A DNA stretch of 6,114 nucleotides, taken from Actinomycetes bacterium (GTDB taxonomy: Bacteria > Actinomycetota > Acidimicrobiia > Acidimicrobiales > Acidimicrobiaceae). Made by a program: the position numbers and the translations under genes. Below the pieces are notes generated by a model that saw only the letters and a program-made list of their open reading frames with translations, was not told the DNA's origin and made no database searches. Below are positions 5,626 to 6,114 of the stretch, in pieces (position 1 is the first letter of the stretch; each line of letters opens with the position of its first letter). Where the stretch lies: the NCBI GenBank assembly GCA_021823045.1, contig JAKAPB010000133.1:1-6114 (forward strand), written 5' to 3'.

Positions 5626-5923
5626 CCTGGTAATTCGTTAGCGCATACCCCATTTTCTCGCTACCAGCCAGCAGGGCCAGCGGTGGGTGGGTGACAGACT
5701 TGCTCTGACGACCAGATCCTTTGAGTGTGCGAACGAAAAGTCGGTATATGGTTCCAGCCAACACACCTCGGTTGGCAGCCTGCACACCGAATCCGGAGGG
5801 ACAATGTGATGGGTTTGTACCTCCCGCTACCCCATATGAACCTGCCATCCATCTGGCAAAGTCCGGCGATTTGCTGGTAGAGAAGTAATTCACCTGTATG
5901 AAGATGCTAAGAAAAGAGTCCAC
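5615..5923 (-). CDS. Unrecognised ORF beginning at the transposon right end
   Basis: I do not recognise this about 102-residue product. It would start at GTG 5921-5923 and end at TAA 5615-5617. The middle is Gly-rich (MAGSYGVAGGTNPSHC), and the second half is basic (FVRTLKGSGRQSKS). The start codon lies three bases beyond the inferred right end of the IS element, and the GGGGAGG that would serve as its ribosome binding site belongs to the IS end. The insertion may therefore have replaced the original 5' end, leaving a truncated gene that happens to gain a start. The frame also stays open back into the element. It may be a remnant or non-coding, and could join the 5347-5625 ORF if the 11-base overlap marks a frameshift. 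Confidence 0.25.
   Translation of the reverse strand: MDSFLSIFIQVNYFSTSKSPDFARWMAGSYGVAGGTNPSHCPSGFGVQAANRGVLAGTIYRLFVRTLKGSGRQSKSVTHPPLALLAGSEKMGYALTNYQDGW
5757..5776. repeat. Hairpin GCCAAC / GTTGGC
   Basis: Perfect six-base arms (5757-5762 and 5771-5776) enclose eight bases. Flanking GGTTC-type complementarity outside the stem (GTTCC just before the left arm and GGTTC in the minus-strand sequence beyond) hints at a larger fold, but no T-run follows and no known RNA family is recognised. It lies inside the weak ORF at 5615-5923. Confidence 0.3.
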
Positions 5924-5925
5924 GA

Positions 5926-5960
5926 TTGAAACCTCCCCACGGATAAATCCGGGTGATTCC
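5926..5960 (-). ncRNA. Probable 3' end of the TnpB guide RNA (omega RNA) scaffold
   Basis: Starting five bases past the tnpB stop, the minus strand reads GGAATCACC then a stem CGGA-TTTA-TCCG (5951-5940). A bulged T (5939) follows, then CC/GG and C/G pairs extending the stem, and then GGAGGTTTCAA. TnpB omega RNAs are known to overlap the 3' end of tnpB and end at the transposon right end, with the flanking host DNA serving as guide. Here the guide would begin at 5925 and read TCGTGGACTCTTTTCTTAGC on the minus strand. The 5' end of the RNA lies inside tnpB and cannot be placed. Seen: the stem and position. Inferred: the function. Confidence 0.45.
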
Positions 5961-5964
5961 TGGC

Positions 5965-6114
5965 TCAGGCAGCCTGAGTGCCAAGCGGACACCCAGGTCT
6001 TATGCCATCAACACCAGCCGGGTTGAAACCAGCCCGGACGACCATCACGGCCGCAGAATTGTTGTCCCTTGAACTTACTAACCCGCAGACGTCGCAGAAA
6101 TAGGTCCGTTGGGA
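5965..6114 (-). CDS. tnpB: TnpB RNA-guided nuclease, C-terminal fragment (cut by window edge)
   Basis: The last 49 codons of a TnpB (OrfB) protein. The visible part starts RTYFCDVCGL, which holds the second CxxC pair of the zinc ribbon (CDVC). RDNNSAAVMVVRAG follows, matching the end of the RuvC domain, where the usual text is DRDxNAA; the Asp of RD that aligns with the third RuvC catalytic acid is kept, while the first Asp of DRD is Ser. The tail NPAGVDGIRPGCPLG is typical of actinobacterial TnpB C-termini as I remember them. The stop TGA is at 5965-5967. TnpB is a guide-RNA-dependent DNA nuclease that helps keep the element at its donor site and is the ancestor of Cas12. Most of the protein lies beyond the window, so whether it is intact cannot be judged. 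Confidence 0.85.
   Translation of the reverse strand, partial: SQRTYFCDVCGLVSSRDNNSAAVMVVRAGFNPAGVDGIRPGCPLGTQAA

Larger units (their letters stand above)
5926..6114 (-). mobile_element. Right end of an IS200/IS605- or IS607-type element carrying tnpB (partial)
   Basis: The segment contains the C-terminus of TnpB, its stop codon, a short hairpin and a terminal GGGGAGGTTTCAA motif on the minus strand. The TCAA at 5929-5926 resembles the right-end cleavage motif of ISHp608-like elements, and the hairpin-plus-GGGGAG arrangement resembles right ends I recall from other TnpB elements. The left end and any tnpA lie beyond the window, so the family and whether the element can still move are unknown. 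The exact boundary at 5926 is inferred. Confidence 0.6.

Noticed and set aside
5640..5925. Riboswitch or other known structured RNA upstream of the orphan ORFs
   Set aside because: Short hairpins such as GCCAAC/GTTGGC exist, but no conserved core of a riboswitch class could be recognised.
1..6114. CRISPR array or tandem repeat cluster
   Set aside because: No regularly spaced direct repeats were found; the only spaced repeat is a two-copy heptamer at 1057-1093.

Overview
The window looks like a chromosomal segment of a moderate-GC actinobacterium. The support is an actinobacterial-type myo-inositol-1-phosphate synthase with a PadR-family gene just upstream (the arrangement I recall from mycobacteria), a WhiB-family Fe-S regulator (a family essentially confined to Actinobacteria and their phages), and frequent GTG/TTG starts. 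The mixed, not very GC-rich codon use and a DUF929 protein, a family best known from acidophilic archaea, make an acidophilic Acidimicrobiia-like host (for example near Acidithrix/Ferrimicrobium) my best guess. That placement is inference, not something read directly.

Layout: (a) 1-367, a mostly non-coding upstream region with a possible small minus-strand ORF, a 12-bp palindrome and a 21-bp AT-rich palindrome lying on a candidate promoter. (b) 383-2225, padR-like regulator then ino1, same strand, ended by a strong intrinsic terminator at 2322-2372. (c) 2432-3286, an alpha/beta hydrolase on the minus strand, convergent with ino1. (d) 3287-3564, a divergent intergenic region with several inverted repeats. 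(e) 3565-4942, a two-gene unit: a membrane-anchored DUF929 thioredoxin-like protein with a CPYC motif, and a VKOR-family membrane protein one base downstream. (f) 4955-5254, a WhiB-family regulator on the minus strand with a clear Shine-Dalgarno and a good sigma70-type promoter. (g) 5347-5923, two overlapping unrecognised minus-strand ORFs. (h) 5926-6114, the 3' end of an IS200/IS605- or IS607-type element: the C-terminus of TnpB (minus strand, cut by the window edge) followed by a hairpin and right end that look like the 3' end of an omega RNA.

How the genes fit together: PadR probably represses its own promoter through the overlapping palindrome and so may control inositol-phosphate supply through read-through into ino1. 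The DUF929/VKOR pair has the hallmarks of an extracytoplasmic disulfide-forming relay, with VKOR reoxidising a thioredoxin-fold oxidant and passing electrons to quinone. Inositol phosphate (a mycothiol precursor in Actinobacteria), WhiB and the VKOR pair all touch thiol or redox biology, but the window does not show a functional link between them.

The most interesting items are the DUF929-VKOR operon in a bacterium, the PadR operator overlapping its promoter, and the TnpB right end with a readable guide. I did not find a clearly new multi-gene system.
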